A stretch of DNA of 64,000 nucleotides from Gemmatimonadaceae bacterium (GTDB lineage: Bacteria > Gemmatimonadota > Gemmatimonadetes > Gemmatimonadales > Gemmatimonadaceae), in NCBI GenBank assembly GCA_013817305.1, contig JACDCY010000005.1, positions 1-64,000 on the forward strand. The letters run 5' to 3'. Below the pieces are notes generated by a model that saw only the letters and a list, made by a program, of their open reading frames with translations, did not search any database and was not told the DNA's origin. A program made the position numbers and the translations under genes. Shown piece by piece: positions 18,467-27,437 of this stretch (its first letter is position 1; each line of letters begins with the position of its first letter).

Positions 18467-19027
18467 CTAGATCTCGTTGGGCTTGCTGCTGAGCTGCGCG
18501 GCCTGCGCGGCCTGCGCGGCCTGCGCCTGCTGGACTCCCTCGGCCTTCTCCTCTCCCCACAGCACCCATGCGAGCATGAAGGCGCCCGTGCTGACGGCCA
18601 TGTCGGCCACGTTGAACGTCCACCATCGCAGGTCGGGGCTCAGGCCTATGTCGATGAAGTCCACGACGCCGAGCGGGGAGCGCAGCCGGTCGATCAGGTT
18701 CCCGATCGCGCCGGCGCAGACGAGCGCCAGGGCGAGCGTGCGCGACCAGTCCCCCGATCGCGTCGTCCGGTAGAGCTTCGCCAGGATGTAGAGCGCGCCG
18801 ATCGTGAGAATCGTGAATATCCAGCGCGATTTGTCGCCGAGGTGGAGGCCGAACGCCGCTCCAGGGTTGTACACCAGCGTGAAGCGCAGGTATTCGCCGA
18901 TCACCTCGCGAGGAATCCGCTGAGGGACCAGCGCGTACACGGCGATCGCCTTGGTGACGACGTCGACGAGCACTACGCCGACGATCACCGACCAGAACAG
19001 CGGGGCGTTACGCCGGTCGTTTTCCAT
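18467..19027 (-). CDS. lspA: Lipoprotein signal peptidase LspA
   Basis: A 186-aa inner-membrane aspartyl peptidase that removes signal peptides from lipid-modified prolipoproteins. Four hydrophobic segments and the motifs DVVTKA, NPGAAFG, GNLIDRLRSPLGVVDFIDI and FNVADMAV contain both catalytic aspartates. ATG 19027 (MENDRR) overlaps the preceding zinc-finger gene by 20 bp. The C-terminus carries an extra Ala-Gln tail (AQAAQAAQ) encoded by a 9-bp tandem repeat. Many lipobox proteins in this window are its likely substrates. Confidence 0.95.
   Translation of the reverse strand: MENDRRNAPLFWSVIVGVVLVDVVTKAIAVYALVPQRIPREVIGEYLRFTLVYNPGAAFGLHLGDKSRWIFTILTIGALYILAKLYRTTRSGDWSRTLALALVCAGAIGNLIDRLRSPLGVVDFIDIGLSPDLRWWTFNVADMAVSTGAFMLAWVLWGEEKAEGVQQAQAAQAAQAAQLSSKPNEI
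18496..18522. repeat. 9-bp tandem repeat in the lspA 3' end
   Basis: Three perfect copies of GCGCGGCCT on the plus strand, followed by a partial copy. The unit is a multiple of three, so copy-number change would lengthen or shorten the Ala-Gln tail without breaking the frame. The tail lies outside the catalytic core. Confidence 0.85.
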
Positions 19028-19433
19028 CTTCCTCGCGCTGCTTGCATTCGATGCAGTAACGGGCATGCGGGAGCGCGTCGAGACGGTCATAGCCAATCTC
19101 ACTGGCGCAGTTGTGGCATTTCCCGAAGGTGTCCGGGGAGCGGTACAGACGTCGCAGCGCTTCGTCGATGTGCCAGAGGAACCTTCCCTCCTGGCTGGCG
19201 AAGAGAAACGCTTTCTCGCGCTCCATGGCGTCGGTACCCTGGTCCGCCATGTGGAATGAATAGGAGCTGAGGTCGCCGTCGGCGCCCTGCTCGGTGGAGC
19301 CGAAGGTCTCGTCGTAATGCCCCAGCTCGCGAACCACCCGCTTCCTCTCCTCGAGCAACCGCTTCTCGAAGTGGTTGAGTGACTTCTTGGTCATGGGCTT
19401 GGGCTTCTTTTCGCTGCCGCTAGCTGTTGCCAT
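19008..19433 (-). CDS. DksA/TraR-type C4 zinc-finger protein
   Basis: A 141-aa protein with a lysine-rich N-terminus, a helical coiled coil (about 20-95, including GADGDLSSYSFHMADQGTD) and a C-terminal four-cysteine finger CxxC...CxxC (KCHNCASEIGYDRLDALPHARYCIEC). The layout matches DksA/TraR and YteA-like proteins that act on RNA polymerase. The acidic tip residues needed for classic DksA activity cannot be judged by eye. It lies between ileS and lspA, a common neighbourhood. Confidence 0.85.
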   Translation of the reverse strand: MATASGSEKKPKPMTKKSLNHFEKRLLEERKRVVRELGHYDETFGSTEQGADGDLSSYSFHMADQGTDAMEREKAFLFASQEGRFLWHIDEALRRLYRSPDTFGKCHNCASEIGYDRLDALPHARYCIECKQREEDGKRPA

Positions 19434-19436
19434 TCT

Positions 19437-22400
19437 TCATCCTACCCTCTTCAAGGCGACATATGCGGCGACCCCGTCGAGGTCGACCTCCTTAGCCGCG
19501 TTCCGTGAGGCGGTCCCGCCGATTGCGAGCTCTCGCGCCAGTATCTCCTCGGCGATCCAACCCCGATGGGCCTGCACCGCCCCCTCCAGCTCCGGATCGC
19601 CCCAAACCTCGACGGAAATCCGGTCGCTGACTGCGAACCCTGCTTCCTTTCGCATTCGCTGTACCCTGCTGACGAGCTCGCGTGCCAATCCTTCGCTGCG
19701 GAGCTCGGGGGTGACCGTCGCATCGATCGCCGCGAAGTACGCCCCTTCCTCCTTCACCACCAATTCGCCCGACGCCCGCCTGATGATGGTCAGATCGTCG
19801 GCGTCCAGCGCGTGCGAGTCCCCAGCCACCGAAATCACCAGCGGCGAGCCGCGCTCGAACTCCCGCAGCGCTTCGCCGTCCAGCCCCGCGACCGCCTGAG
19901 CGGCAGCCGGCGTACTCTTTCCGAACTTCTTACCCATCGAGCGAAAATTCGGCTTCGCTTCCAACCGCACGAGCGAGTCGGCCGACGAAGCGAACTCCAC
20001 CGATTTCACGTTGAGCTCTGATTCCAGCAGACCGACGAGCGATCTCACCGCTTCTGCAGCCGCGTCGGGCACGACGCAAACCATCTTGGCCAGAGGCTGC
20101 CGCACCCGCACGCCGGCCTCTTCCCGCGCCGCGCGGCCGAGGGTCGCGACTTTCCGGACCGACTCCATTCCGCGCTCAAGAAAGATATCGACTGAGCCGG
20201 TTTTGGAACGGACATATGGCGCCAAATGCACGGACGTCCCCGTGAGCTCCCGGTGGATCCAATCCGACACGAATGGGGCGAACGGCGCAAGCAGGCGGCA
20301 GGTGACTGTCAGGACCTCGTGCAGCGTGGCGAACGCGGCGCGGTTATCGGCGGCATCGACGTCGTAGAACCGGTGGCGATTTGTCCGCACGTACCAGTTC
20401 GAGACGTCGTCCACGAAGAACTCCATGAGTCCCCGGAGCGCGAGCATAGACTCGTAGCGGTCGAGCAGCGCATCGGTCTCCCGCTCTACCGTCGCGAGCC
20501 GCGACAGCACCCAGCGGTCGATGGGTGGCCTGTCCGCGGGCGCAGGATCCGCACCTCCCGTCTCCCACCCGAAGTTCGCGTACAGCGCGAAGATTCCCGA
20601 GTAGACGTTCCTGAGTGTGACGAGAAATCTCCCGGCCGTTTCACGTATGGCCGACTCGTCGAAGTTCCGCGGCATCCACACCTGGCTGGCCGCGATGAGC
20701 GAGATGCGAACAGCGTCGGCTCCGTGCACGGGCAGCAGCGCGTCGGGGTCGACGATGTTGCCAAGACGCTTCGACATCTTCTCGCCCTTCGAGTCGAGCA
20801 GCACGCCGTTGACCACGACGGCCCGGTACGGTGCGACGTCCACCCCCTGATCGGTCGGAGCTTCGTGCTGGAGCTGGTTGTTGGGCAGCGCGTCCCCGAG
20901 TCCCGTCGCGATGGCCAGCAGAGAATAAAACCATCCCCGCGTCTGGTCCTGACCCTCGGCGATGAAATCACCGGGGTAATAGCGCGCGACCATGTCGCGG
21001 TTCTCGAACGGGTAATGCCATTGCGCGAATGGCATCGATCCCGAATCGAACCACGCATCGACGACTTCCGATACGCGCGACATCGTCCCGTCGCACGCCG
21101 TGCATTTCCAGCTGTACCTATCGATGTACGGCTTGTGGGGATCGAAGTCGTCGGGCAACGGCGCGCCGTGCCGCTTCGCCAGCTCCGCGTAGCCGCCAAT
21201 GGCTTCCACGTGCTGCGGATCCCGGTCGCACACCCAGAGCGGGAGCGGCGTGCCCCAGTACCGGTCGCGCGAGATCGCCCAGTCGATGTTGTTGACGAGC
21301 CATTCGCCGAAACGTCCCTCTCCAATCTCGGGGGGATGCCAGTTCACACGCGCGTTGCGCGTCAGCATCGCGTCCTTGTACGAGCTCGTCCGGATGAACC
21401 AGGATGTTCGCGCGTAATACAGCAGCGGCGTGTCGCACCGCCAGCAGTGCGGGTACGAGTGCTGCAGCTTTCCCGCTTTCCACAGCACTCCACGCGACTT
21501 GAGCTCCTCGATGATCGCTACGTCGGCTTCCTTGACGAATACGCCGCCCACAACGGGGACCTCGGCGTTGAACTCGCCACGACCCGTGACAGGCTGCAGA
21601 AACGCCAGCCCGTGCCTGCGGCCCGCAGCGTAATCGTCCGCGCCGAACGCGGGTGCCATGTGGACGATGCCGCTTCCGTCCTCCGCGCTGACGAACGATT
21701 CGGCGACAACGATCTCGTGCTTGCCTTCGTCGAAGGGCACCCAGTCCAGCGGCCGCCGGTATCGCGTTCCCGCGAGCGACGCTCCGCCGAGCGTGGCAAC
21801 GCTTTCCCACCTGTCACGGTAGTCTTCGCCCAGCACCGCGCCTGCGCGCGCCTCGGCGAGAATGACCGTCTCGTTCGTCTTGCCACCGCGCTTGCGGAGC
21901 TCGACGTAATCGATCGCCGGGCTCACGGCGAGCGCCACGTTCGACACGAGCGTCCACGGCGTCGTCGTCCACACCAGGAGCCGCCGCCGCGGCGCGTCGC
22001 TGGCTGCCTGCGGATCGCCGACGATGTCGAGCGCGATGTACACGCTCGGGTCGCTGACGTCCTTGTACCCCTGCGCCACCTCGTGGCTCGACAGCGACGT
22101 CCCACAACGCGGGCAATACGGCAGAATCTTGTGGCCGAGGTATAGCAGTCCCCGCTCGTGCAGCGTTTTCAGAGCCCACCACACGCTCTCGACATAGTTG
22201 TTGGTGTACGTGGCGTATGCGTCGTCGTAATCCAGCCAGAACGCGATCCGCTCGCTCATTCGCTGCCAGTCCGCGCGATACCTGAAGACGCTTTCGCGGC
22301 ACAGCTGGTTGAACTTCTCGACTCCGATGCGCTCGATGTCCTGCTTGCCGCTGATGCCGAGCTGCTTCTCGACTTCGATCTCCACCGGGAGACCGTGCGT

Positions 22401-22715
22401 GTCCCAACCGGCCTTCCGCGCGACGTGGAAGCCGCGCATGGCGCGGTGCCGGCAGAAAAGATCCTTCATCGTGCGCGCGAACACGTGATGAATTCCCGGG
22501 CGCCCGTTCGCCGTCGGCGGCCCCTCGAAGAAGACGAATTCGGGCCGGCCCTCGCTCGCCGCCAGCGTCTGCTGGAACAGCTTCTCGGCGGACCAGATCG
22601 CGAGCAGCTCCTGCTCGAGATCGTCCGGCGAGAGCTCGGCCGGAATCTGGCGGTACCGCAATGCCGGAGCGCGCCCGACGGGAGCCGGACGCGTGTCTGC
22701 GCCTGCCTGGCTCAC
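19437..22715 (-). CDS. ileS: Isoleucyl-tRNA synthetase, eukaryote-like (type 2)
   Basis: A 1092-aa class I synthetase charging tRNA-Ile. The ATP-site HIGH-type motif reads GPPTANGRPGIHHV (near residue 74-78) and the second is KMSKR (646-650). The length, the GRPGIHH form and a long C-terminal extension match the type 2 group shared with eukaryotes, several members of which resist mupirocin. An editing domain is present (residues about 200-400). The GTG start overlaps the divIVA stop in GTGA. Confidence 0.95.
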   Translation of the reverse strand: MSQAGADTRPAPVGRAPALRYRQIPAELSPDDLEQELLAIWSAEKLFQQTLAASEGRPEFVFFEGPPTANGRPGIHHVFARTMKDLFCRHRAMRGFHVARKAGWDTHGLPVEIEVEKQLGISGKQDIERIGVEKFNQLCRESVFRYRADWQRMSERIAFWLDYDDAYATYTNNYVESVWWALKTLHERGLLYLGHKILPYCPRCGTSLSSHEVAQGYKDVSDPSVYIALDIVGDPQAASDAPRRRLLVWTTTPWTLVSNVALAVSPAIDYVELRKRGGKTNETVILAEARAGAVLGEDYRDRWESVATLGGASLAGTRYRRPLDWVPFDEGKHEIVVAESFVSAEDGSGIVHMAPAFGADDYAAGRRHGLAFLQPVTGRGEFNAEVPVVGGVFVKEADVAIIEELKSRGVLWKAGKLQHSYPHCWRCDTPLLYYARTSWFIRTSSYKDAMLTRNARVNWHPPEIGEGRFGEWLVNNIDWAISRDRYWGTPLPLWVCDRDPQHVEAIGGYAELAKRHGAPLPDDFDPHKPYIDRYSWKCTACDGTMSRVSEVVDAWFDSGSMPFAQWHYPFENRDMVARYYPGDFIAEGQDQTRGWFYSLLAIATGLGDALPNNQLQHEAPTDQGVDVAPYRAVVVNGVLLDSKGEKMSKRLGNIVDPDALLPVHGADAVRISLIAASQVWMPRNFDESAIRETAGRFLVTLRNVYSGIFALYANFGWETGGADPAPADRPPIDRWVLSRLATVERETDALLDRYESMLALRGLMEFFVDDVSNWYVRTNRHRFYDVDAADNRAAFATLHEVLTVTCRLLAPFAPFVSDWIHRELTGTSVHLAPYVRSKTGSVDIFLERGMESVRKVATLGRAAREEAGVRVRQPLAKMVCVVPDAAAEAVRSLVGLLESELNVKSVEFASSADSLVRLEAKPNFRSMGKKFGKSTPAAAQAVAGLDGEALREFERGSPLVISVAGDSHALDADDLTIIRRASGELVVKEEGAYFAAIDATVTPELRSEGLARELVSRVQRMRKEAGFAVSDRISVEVWGDPELEGAVQAHRGWIAEEILARELAIGGTASRNAAKEVDLDGVAAYVALKRVG

Positions 22716-23218
22716 CCCTGGTCTGTGCCCGACTTGCTGGACGCGGACCCGTGGCCGGGACCGTCGGTCGCATCGATCTCGGAAAGCTGACGCGAGATCA
22801 ATCCGCGCATCTGCGCGATGAACGCGCGCTGCGATCTCGCCAGTGCGTCCATCTCGCCCTCGAGCTTCTTGAGCTCCGCCTTGCCCATGTCGACCAGCTT
22901 CTCGGCTTCCTGTTGGGCCTCGCGAACGATCAGCTGCGACTCGCGCTCCGCCTGCTCGCGCATCTCCGCGCGCAGCTGCTGCGCCGACACCAGCGCGTCG
23001 TTCAGCGCCTTGTCGCGCTCGCGGAACGATCGCAGCTGCTCGTGAAAGCTTCTCGCCTTGGCGTCGAGATCCTGATTGACCCTCGACAGCCGCTCCATCT
23101 CTTCTGCGACCTGGTCGCGGAACTGGTCGACGCGCGCGGGGTCGTAGCCGCGGAATGCGCGGCCGAAGTCGTAGCGGCGTACGTCGAGCGGCGTCAGGTG
23201 GAAGGCTTCGTCAATCAT
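22712..23218 (-). CDS. divIVA: DivIVA-domain coiled-coil protein
   Basis: A 168-aa protein with the N-terminal DivIVA membrane-binding signature (LTPLDVRRYDFGRAFRGYDPARVDQFRDQV, about residues 9-38) followed by a long charged coiled coil to about residue 145 and a glycine/serine-rich tail. DivIVA proteins mark curved membrane at poles or septa. It overlaps yggS upstream and ileS downstream by 4 bp each, an arrangement known from Gram-positive division regions. Confidence 0.9.
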   Translation of the reverse strand: MIDEAFHLTPLDVRRYDFGRAFRGYDPARVDQFRDQVAEEMERLSRVNQDLDAKARSFHEQLRSFRERDKALNDALVSAQQLRAEMREQAERESQLIVREAQQEAEKLVDMGKAELKKLEGEMDALARSQRAFIAQMRGLISRQLSEIDATDGPGHGSASSKSGTDQG

Positions 23219-23952
23219 TGCGTCTCCCTTGCTCCGAACAGAATGGTCCCGAGGCGCACCAAGGTAGCGCCTTCCTCGACCGCAATCTCGTAATCCTGCG
23301 ACATCCCCATCGAAATCTCGCCGGCCGGATGACCGGCGGCAGCCAGCACGTCGCGAGCGGTGCGCGCGCGGGAGAATGAAGCCCGCAGGTCCGCCTCGCC
23401 CGCCCCGAACGCCGCCATCGTCATTGCTCCCGTCACCCGCAGCCCGCTCATGCCAATCAGTCGGTCCGCCAGCCGGGAAACGTCGCCGGCTCCGAACCCG
23501 CCCTTCGACGCCTCGCCCGACGCGTTCACCTGGACCAGCACGTCGAACGTGCGATTCAGCCGCAACGCTTCACGATCGAGCGCTTCCGCGAGCCGCTCGC
23601 TGTCGAGCGAATGTATCAAGGCGAACCGCGCCGCTTCCCGAACCTTGTTGCGCTGCAGGTGCCCGATCAGGTGCCATCGAAGCGAAGCATCAGCCTGTCC
23701 CATCTTGGCGATCGCCTCCTGCACGCGATTTTCGCCGACATCGCCCACGCCGGCCCGCAACGCCGCTGCAACCGCATCGACCCCGTGCGTCTTCGTCACC
23801 GCCACAACCCTGACTTCCTGAGCCGCGCCCCCGCGCCGTCTGGCCTCATCGATCCGCTGCCGAATCTCCGCCAACCGGCCGGCCAAGGCCTGAAATCCGG
23901 TCTCGCTGCCAAGGTCGCCCGCGGGGACCTCTGCTGAGCCGGAAAGTGGCAT
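23215..23952 (-). CDS. Pyridoxal phosphate homeostasis protein (YggS/PLPBP family)
   Basis: A 245-aa PLP-binding TIM-barrel protein that buffers free pyridoxal phosphate. The Schiff-base lysine lies in AVTKTHG (about Lys54); GENRVQEA, WHLIGHLQRNK, SMGMSQDYEIAVEEGATLVRLGTILFG are family hallmarks. It heads the minus-strand run yggS-divIVA-ileS-dksA-like-lspA-rluD and diverges from the sahR-like gene across 130 bp. Confidence 0.94.
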   Translation of the reverse strand: MPLSGSAEVPAGDLGSETGFQALAGRLAEIRQRIDEARRRGGAAQEVRVVAVTKTHGVDAVAAALRAGVGDVGENRVQEAIAKMGQADASLRWHLIGHLQRNKVREAARFALIHSLDSERLAEALDREALRLNRTFDVLVQVNASGEASKGGFGAGDVSRLADRLIGMSGLRVTGAMTMAAFGAGEADLRASFSRARTARDVLAAAGHPAGEISMGMSQDYEIAVEEGATLVRLGTILFGARETQ

Positions 23953-24040
23953 AGCACATCAAGTTAAGTGGTCCTTACCTGCCCGTACAGTTGAATTTTT
24001 CGACAGTGAGCGGCAGCGCTGTGGAAAAGCATGATACGGG

Positions 24041-24068
24041 TTGACTCTGGGGGCAGGGTATGTAATCT
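24041..24068 (+). promoter_or_regulatory. Candidate sigma-70 promoter of the sahR-like/ahcY operon
   Basis: TTGACT (24041-24046) and TAATCT (24063-24068) are separated by 16 bp, a good match to housekeeping elements. The inferred transcription start lies about 10 bases before the chosen ATG, inside a palindrome, so the leader would be extremely short. A frame starting at TTG 24041 would require translation from the -35 box and is rejected. Confidence 0.6.
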
Positions 24069-24070
24069 TT

Positions 24071-24088
24071 CATCCGGATATACGGATG
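24071..24088. promoter_or_regulatory. Palindrome overlapping the regulator start codon (candidate auto-operator)
   Basis: CATCCG and CGGATG form a perfect inverted repeat around a GATATA core. The right half ends with the ATG of the ArsR-type gene, and the site lies just after the promoter -10. ArsR-family regulators bind such palindromes at their own promoters, so feedback control by the encoded protein is a reasonable inference. Confidence 0.6.
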
Positions 24089-25114
24089 CTATCAGACTTC
24101 GCGATTCTCGATCGAATGACGGCACTGGCCGACTCCACCCGGAGCCGGCTGTTGCTCATACTGGAGCGGCATGAGTGCACCGTCACGGAGCTGTGCTCCG
24201 TCATGCAGCTCCCCCAGTCCACGGTCAGCCGGCATCTCAAGGTGCTCGCGGACGAACGGCTCGTCGGGTCCCGCCAGGAAGGAACCAGCCGCTATTACCG
24301 AATGTCCCGCGACCGCGTCGATCCCGGCGCGCAGCGGCTCTGGCGCATCGTTCGCGAGCAGCTCTCGGAGACAGCCGCCGCCGATCAGGACGCGCACCGG
24401 CTGGAGTCGGTTCTTTCCAGACGCCGCGAGCGTAGCCACGAATTTTTTTCCGGCGCGGCCGCCGAATGGGACCGTCTGCGGAGCGAGCTGTTCGGCCGCA
24501 GATCGGATCTGGTCGGGCTGATGGGTCTCGTGGACGACCGGTGGGTCGTCGGCGACCTCGGCTGCGGCACCGGCCAGCTCACCGAGGCGCTCGCCCCGTT
24601 CGTGGAGCGCGTCGTTGCGGTGGACTCCTCGGAGCCCATGCTCGGGTCCGCGAAGAAGCGGCTCGCCGGCGTCCGCAACGTGCACCTGCGCCGCGGGGAG
24701 CTGGAGAATCTTCCGATTGCGGACGACTCGCTCGATGCGGCACTGCTCTTTCTGGTGCTGCACTACCTCCCGGAGCCGCGGCTCGCGATCGCGGAAGCCG
24801 CGCGCGCGGTGCGGCCGGGCGGGCGCATTCTCGTCGTGGACATGATGCCGCACGACCGCGACGAATACCGCCAGACGATGGGCCATGTGTGGCAGGGCTT
24901 CGGCGAGGACACCGTCACGGAATGGTTCGCCGCCGAGCAGCTCGAGGGCGCGCGCTACCACGCGCTGCCCGCCGACGCTGACGCGAAGGGCCCGGCTCTT
25001 TTTTCCGCTTCAGCGCGCGTTCCCGAAGCGGCTCCGCTTGCGGGCTACGCGGCCCGCATGAGCGTCGCCGCCGCCGACGGCGATGACGCGATACCGTTCG
25101 TGAAAACAGCTTGA
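24086..25114 (+). CDS. ArsR-family regulator fused to a SAM-dependent methyltransferase domain (SahR-like)
   Basis: A 342-aa two-domain protein. Residues about 8-85 form an ArsR winged helix ([38 protein letters not shown]) without an obvious metal-binding cysteine cluster. Residues about 135-285 form a class I methyltransferase fold ([34 protein letters not shown]). This architecture next to ahcY matches SahR regulators, which sense S-adenosylhomocysteine in other phyla. Start ATG 24086; ATG 24116 is an alternative. It is followed 40 bp later by ahcY on the same strand. Confidence 0.85.
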   Translation: MLSDFAILDRMTALADSTRSRLLLILERHECTVTELCSVMQLPQSTVSRHLKVLADERLVGSRQEGTSRYYRMSRDRVDPGAQRLWRIVREQLSETAAADQDAHRLESVLSRRRERSHEFFSGAAAEWDRLRSELFGRRSDLVGLMGLVDDRWVVGDLGCGTGQLTEALAPFVERVVAVDSSEPMLGSAKKRLAGVRNVHLRRGELENLPIADDSLDAALLFLVLHYLPEPRLAIAEAARAVRPGGRILVVDMMPHDRDEYRQTMGHVWQGFGEDTVTEWFAAEQLEGARYHALPADADAKGPALFSASARVPEAAPLAGYAARMSVAAADGDDAIPFVKTA

Positions 25115-25154
25115 CCGCTACGCACTTCCCAACACTCCACCAGGAAACCAGATC

Positions 25155-26618
25155 GTGACCGCACTAGCCGAACCTACGACTTCCGTCGATTACAAAGTCG
25201 CCGACCTCTCCCTCGCCGAGTTCGGGCGCAAGGAGATCCGCCTCGCCGAGCAGGAGATGCCCGGCCTGATGTCAATTCGCGACGAGTTTGCCGCTGCTCA
25301 GCCGCTCGCGGGCGCGCGGATCATGGGCTCCCTGCACATGACCGTACAGACCGCCGTCCTGATAGAGACGCTCGACGCCCTCGGCGCCGACGTGCGCTGG
25401 GTGTCGTGCAACATTTTCTCAACGCAGGATCACGCGGCCGCCGCTGTAGTCGTCGGGCCGAACGGTACGCCCGACGATCCGCAGGGGATTCCCGTGTTCG
25501 CCTGGAAGGGCGAGACGCTCGAGGAGTACTGGTGGTGCACCGATCAGGCGCTGATGTGGCCCGATGGCGGCGGCCCGAACCTCATCCTGGACGACGGCGG
25601 CGACGCTACGCTGCTCGTGCACAAGGGCAACGAGTTCGAGCTCGCCGGAAGCGTTCCTGAATTCGATCCGGTCAACGACCCGGAAGAATACGGCGTCATC
25701 CTCGATCTGATCCGCGATCAGATCGCGAAGAACCCGGGCCGCTGGACGCGCACCGCCGCGGCGATCCGCGGAGTCTCCGAGGAGACGACCACGGGCGTAC
25801 ACCGCCTGTACCAGATGATGGAAGCGGGCACGCTTCTCTTCCCCGCGATCAACGTCAACGACTCCGTCACGAAGAGCAAGTTCGACAACATTTACGGCTG
25901 CCGTCACTCGGTGATCGACGGACTCAACCGCGCCAGCGACGTCATGATCAGCGGCAAGGTCGCGGTCGTGTTCGGCTACGGCGAAGTCGGCAAGGGCTGC
26001 GCGCAGGCGCTGCGCGGACAGGGCGCGCGCGTAGTGATCACCGAGATCGACCCGATCTGCGCGCTGCAGGCGGCGATGGAAGGCTATCAGGTCACCACGC
26101 TCGACGACGTGCTCGGCACGGCGGACCTCTTCATCACCGCGACCGGGAACAAGGACGTCATCACGGTCAAGCACATGTCGCAGATGAAGGACAAGGCGAT
26201 CGTGGCCAACATCGGCCACTTCGACAACGAAATCGACATGGCCGGCCTCAAGAACTTCAAGGGAATCAATCGGATCAACATCAAGCCGCAGTACGACGAA
26301 TGGGTGTTCCCCGACGGGCACAGCGTCATGATTCTCGCCGAGGGGCGGCTCATGAATCTGGGCTGCGCTACGGGACATCCGAGCTTCGTGATGTCGGCCA
26401 GCTTCACCAACCAGGTGATGGCGCAGATGGAGCTGCACCAGAGCGCGGAGAAGTACGAGAAGAAGGTGTACACGCTGCCGAAGGCGCTGGACGAGAAAGT
26501 GGCGCGCCTGCACCTCGACAAGCTCGGCGTAAAGCTTACGCAGATGACGGACGCGCAGGCCGCGTACCTCGGCGTGCCGATGAACGGGCCGTACAAGCCG
26601 GATCATTACAGGTACTAG
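25155..26618 (+). CDS. ahcY: Adenosylhomocysteinase
   Basis: A 487-aa NAD-dependent enzyme that splits S-adenosylhomocysteine into homocysteine and adenosine, relieving product inhibition of methyltransferases. GSLHMT near the N-terminus, the NAD-binding loop GYGEVGKG (from about residue 274) and the C-terminal KPDHYRY are family hallmarks. The start is GTG 25155, with AGGA upstream. The 40-bp gap to the sahR-like gene is too short for a SAH riboswitch, so control is probably through that protein. Confidence 0.97.
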   Translation: MTALAEPTTSVDYKVADLSLAEFGRKEIRLAEQEMPGLMSIRDEFAAAQPLAGARIMGSLHMTVQTAVLIETLDALGADVRWVSCNIFSTQDHAAAAVVVGPNGTPDDPQGIPVFAWKGETLEEYWWCTDQALMWPDGGGPNLILDDGGDATLLVHKGNEFELAGSVPEFDPVNDPEEYGVILDLIRDQIAKNPGRWTRTAAAIRGVSEETTTGVHRLYQMMEAGTLLFPAINVNDSVTKSKFDNIYGCRHSVIDGLNRASDVMISGKVAVVFGYGEVGKGCAQALRGQGARVVITEIDPICALQAAMEGYQVTTLDDVLGTADLFITATGNKDVITVKHMSQMKDKAIVANIGHFDNEIDMAGLKNFKGINRINIKPQYDEWVFPDGHSVMILAEGRLMNLGCATGHPSFVMSASFTNQVMAQMELHQSAEKYEKKVYTLPKALDEKVARLHLDKLGVKLTQMTDAQAAYLGVPMNGPYKPDHYRY

Positions 26619-26642
26619 AGATCGGCGTCCGGCGAGCATGAG

Positions 26643-26675
26643 AAAAAGGCCCCGCGTTGCGGGGCCTTTTTTTTT
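26643..26675. terminator. Bidirectional Rho-independent terminator
   Basis: An 8-bp GC stem (GGCCCCGC/GCGGGGCC, loop GTT) is flanked by A5 on the left and T9 on the right, so it can end transcription on both strands. It serves ahcY (plus) and the convergent carboxypeptidase-like gene (minus). Confidence 0.95.
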
Positions 26676-26688
26676 CGCAGCTATCCGG

Positions 26689-27414
26689 CTAGCGGATTCC
26701 GAGCTTCCACTTCGTCCAGATCAGCACAACCGCGCAGCCGTCGAGCCGCTGGAACTCGATCGGCGCCAGGGAGGCCGGGTACGTCTCGATCGCAGCGACT
26801 TCGGCGGGTGACATGAACTCGTCGGGATGCACCGACCAGTGCGCGCCGTCCACCCAATACGTGATGCAGCTGCCGTTCATGTCCACGCCCCGCCGCAAGT
26901 TCGGAATCTGTGACAGAATATCTTCTATCCGCAGCGCGTGCCGGCGCGCCAGCTGTTCCTGCGTAATGAACCTGCCGCTTCCCAGCCGCTTCCGGCTCGC
27001 GAAGCCGACCCGCTCCAGCGCGAGGTCACGCCTCGCTTGCACCACCACGGCCTCGAGCACCGGCACGAGCACGTTGAGCCGAACGGTGACGTCGCGCGGA
27101 GCGCGACGCGAGAGATTCACGGTCACCTCTTCCGGCAGGTATCCCAGCCGCCGCACGATCAGGGCCTGGGTGCCCGGCCGCAATCCACTCAGCTCGAACT
27201 TCCCGGCTAAATCGGTGACCGCGGAACTCGCGCTGGCTGCCAGACCGACGCGCGCACCGGGCACGGGCTGTCCGGCGGAATCCACGACCAGTCCGCGGAC
27301 CGATGCACCCGAAACAGCGGGCTGGGCCCGCCCGCCCGCCAGCTCGCCACTGTCGGCCGACGCCAGGAATAGAGTGGAGAGACCGAGCATTCCCTCGCCG
27401 TACGAGACTCCCAT
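26689..27414 (-). CDS. Carboxypeptidase-like regulatory domain and plug-like protein
   Basis: A 241-aa protein with a carboxypeptidase-type beta-sandwich (about 40-120: VRGLVVDSAGQPVPGARVGL, KFELSGLRPG) followed by a segment resembling the start of a TonB receptor plug (ITQEQLARRHALRIEDILSQIPNLRRG) and WVDGAHWSVHPDEFMSPAEVAAIETY. It lacks a beta-barrel, so it is not a complete receptor. The start is uncertain: ATG 27414 or ATG 27390, neither giving a typical signal peptide. It follows the DUF2723 gene after 23 bp. Confidence 0.65.
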   Translation of the reverse strand: MGVSYGEGMLGLSTLFLASADSGELAGGRAQPAVSGASVRGLVVDSAGQPVPGARVGLAASASSAVTDLAGKFELSGLRPGTQALIVRRLGYLPEEVTVNLSRRAPRDVTVRLNVLVPVLEAVVVQARRDLALERVGFASRKRLGSGRFITQEQLARRHALRIEDILSQIPNLRRGVDMNGSCITYWVDGAHWSVHPDEFMSPAEVAAIETYPASLAPIEFQRLDGCAVVLIWTKWKLGIR

Positions 27415-27437
27415 CGTGACCGTGCTGCCCGGCCAAC

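Noticed and set aside
20226-22145. A 639-residue open frame on the plus strand opposite ileS
   Set aside because: It is the antisense of a certain gene, is arginine/proline-rich with no recognisable motif, and results from high-GC codon bias.
23953-24040. Minus-strand promoter for yggS
   Set aside because: Several weak TTGATG- and CTATGC-like words exist, but none has good spacing, so I do not call it.
24041-24085. Longer sahR-like start at TTG 24041
   Set aside because: This TTG is the likely -35 promoter element; ATG 24086 begins the conserved HTH lead-in.
25115-25154. SAH riboswitch upstream of ahcY
   Set aside because: The 40-base gap is too short for the known aptamer and shows no matching conserved core.
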